This document shows positions 20,552 to 21,552 of a stretch of DNA of 21,552 nucleotides, piece by piece; position 1 is the stretch's first letter, and each line of letters opens with the position of its first letter. The notes beneath the pieces were generated by a model. It did not search any database and was not told where the DNA came from. It saw only the letters and a list, made by a program, of their open reading frames with translations. Source of the stretch: DATCVR01 sp036566745 (lineage in GTDB: Bacteria; Actinomycetota; Actinomycetes; Jiangellales; Jiangellaceae); assembly GCA_036566745.1 (NCBI GenBank), contig DATCVR010000340.1:1-21552 (forward strand). The letters run 5' to 3'. A program made the translations under genes and the position numbers.

Positions 20552-21552
20552 GTGGGACCTGCTATGCGCATCGCCGGCGCGGCCGTGGCCGCCGTCGGGG
20601 TCCTTTCGCTGGGAGGTGCCACCGGGTTGGCTGGGCCGGCCGACGTCGCGGCCACGTCGTCCGTCGTCTCGGTCCTGCCCTATCACCACGACGGCAGCGA
20701 GTTCGGCGACGGGATCGTCCCGGGCGACATCACAGCGCAGCACGACGCCATCGCGGCCTCCGTCAGTGTGGTCACGGCCGCGGCTCCGCTGGCCGCGCCG
20801 GCCGTCGTCCCCGTGCTCGAGGCTCCCGCGTCGCCGGTGGTGACCGGCGCGATCGGCGACCTCGGCATCCCGGGCATCGTCCTCGACGCGTACAAGAGCG
20901 CGGCGGCCCACCTGGCGCTCGACGATCCGAGCTGTCGCATCGGCTGGGAGGTGCTCGCGGGCATCGGCAAGGTCGAGTCCGCCCACGCCCGCGGAGGCCG
21001 GCTGAACGCGGCCGGCGACGCCGTGCCCCGCATCCTCGGGCCGGTGCTCAACGGCGGCCCGTTCGCGGCGATCGGCGACCACGACGCCGGGCGCTGGGAC
21101 GGCGATGCGCAATGGGACCGCGCCGTGGGGCCCATGCAGTTCATCCCTGGCACCTGGGAGACGTTCGGGGTCGACGGCTCGGGTGACGGCGTGGCCGACC
21201 CGAACAACGTCTTCGACGCCACGGTCGCGGCGGCCGAGTACTTGTGCCACGGCGGAGCCGACCTGTCCACCGACGCCGGCCGCGACTCCGCCCTGCGCCG
21301 GTACAACAACTCCTCGTCCTACGTGGCGCTGGTCAAGTCCTGGATCGCGGCGTACGAGGCGGGACGCGCCGTCGTCACCGAGGCCGCCGGCCCGGGCCCG
21401 GAGCTTCCGACGGAACCTCCGGTTCAGCCGCCGCCCACAACGCCACCGACTGAGCCCCCGACGACCCCGCCGACCACGCCCCCGACGACCCCGCCGACTG
21501 AGCCCCCGACCACGCCTCCCACCGAGCCTCCGACCGAGCCTCCGACCGAGCC
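20552..21552 (+). CDS. Secreted lytic transglycosylase with Pro/Thr-rich tail (partial, 3' end outside window)
   Basis: 333 full codons are visible from a GTG at 20552, preceded by GAGGGGAG; an in-frame ATG at 20564 is an alternative. A signal peptide spans about 1-32 (MRIAGAAVAAVGVLSLGGATGLA-type core). The catalytic SLT-like domain runs about 105-285: CRIGWEVLAGIGKVESAH with probable catalytic E142, then VGPMQFIPGTWETFGVDGSGDG (Q196) and a final RYNNSSSYVALVKSWIAAYEAG. These are hallmarks of actinobacterial MltB-like murein transglycosylases, which cleave peptidoglycan between MurNAc and GlcNAc outside the membrane. After about residue 290 a PPTE/PPTT repeat tail begins and continues past the window, perhaps crossing the cell wall or linking to another domain. 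It follows polA by 79 nt in the same direction. Confidence 0.9.
   Translation, partial: MGPAMRIAGAAVAAVGVLSLGGATGLAGPADVAATSSVVSVLPYHHDGSEFGDGIVPGDITAQHDAIAASVSVVTAAAPLAAPAVVPVLEAPASPVVTGAIGDLGIPGIVLDAYKSAAAHLALDDPSCRIGWEVLAGIGKVESAHARGGRLNAAGDAVPRILGPVLNGGPFAAIGDHDAGRWDGDAQWDRAVGPMQFIPGTWETFGVDGSGDGVADPNNVFDATVAAAEYLCHGGADLSTDAGRDSALRRYNNSSSYVALVKSWIAAYEAGRAVVTEAAGPGPELPTEPPVQPPPTTPPTEPPTTPPTTPPTTPPTEPPTTPPTEPPTEPPTE
21429..21552 (+). repeat. 12-nt period tandem repeat encoding PPTT/PPTE units
   Basis: The end of the window is a low-complexity C-rich array, CCNACN-type codons repeating every four residues (Pro-Pro-Thr-Thr or Pro-Pro-Thr-Glu). At least ten units are seen and the array is cut by the window edge. 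It belongs to the transglycosylase tail and may vary in copy number. Confidence 0.85.

Noticed and set aside
17818..20655. Very long open frame antisense to polA
   Set aside because: Its codon pattern is the mirror of a GC-rich gene, the product is Gly/Arg/Val/Asp-rich without domains, and polA on the other strand is certain along its full length.
20506..21186. Open frame overlapping the transglycosylase in another frame
   Set aside because: Arg-rich with no motif, while the alternative frame has a signal peptide and the full catalytic signatures.

Overview
The window looks like ordinary chromosome from a high-GC actinobacterium (Actinomycetota). The signs are very GC-rich codons, frequent GTG starts, an ANTAR-type PdtaR regulator, an actinobacterial ECF sigma factor with a SnoaL tail, and a DNA polymerase I whose proofreading site is lost. 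From memory, a polA / liv transporter / pdtaR neighbourhood also occurs in Streptomyces-like genomes. The exact class cannot be fixed from sequence alone; an Acidimicrobiia-like lineage is a guess.

Left part (1-4180): a PAP2 phosphatase cut by the window edge (minus strand), a 74-nt tRNA with a CAA anticodon, pdtaR, a lipoprotein of the branched-chain amino-acid-binding fold coupled to pdtaR, and a second, canonical liv-type binding lipoprotein. A strong hairpin follows. Liv block (4199-8311, minus): livH-livM-livG-livF, with overlapping or tightly spaced genes. It converges on the second binding protein, which probably supplies substrate to this importer. LivH carries an added exported N-terminal domain and LivG an acidic C-terminal tail.

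Middle (8405-12487): a DUF554 membrane protein; a hydrolase-DUF1905 pair facing a SigG/SigX5-like ECF sigma factor; a small divergent pair, a CPYC protein and a 76-residue GntR-type winged helix, separated by phased ACGTCT inverted repeats; and a YdiI/MenI-like thioesterase. Right (12542-21552): an 899-residue membrane-anchored subtilisin-like protease with a large extracellular C-terminal part; a TetR-DHA2 efflux operon with a clear operator; polA; and a secreted lytic transglycosylase with a Pro/Thr-rich tail that runs off the window.

Several genes have a TANNNT box 6-8 nt before the start codon and little or no Shine-Dalgarno sequence, which suggests leaderless transcripts. There is no insertion sequence, CRISPR array, phage gene or rRNA. 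The features most worth a second look are the GntR/CPYC pair with its phased operators, the class I tRNA with a leucine anticodon, and the domain additions on LivH, LivG and the protease.
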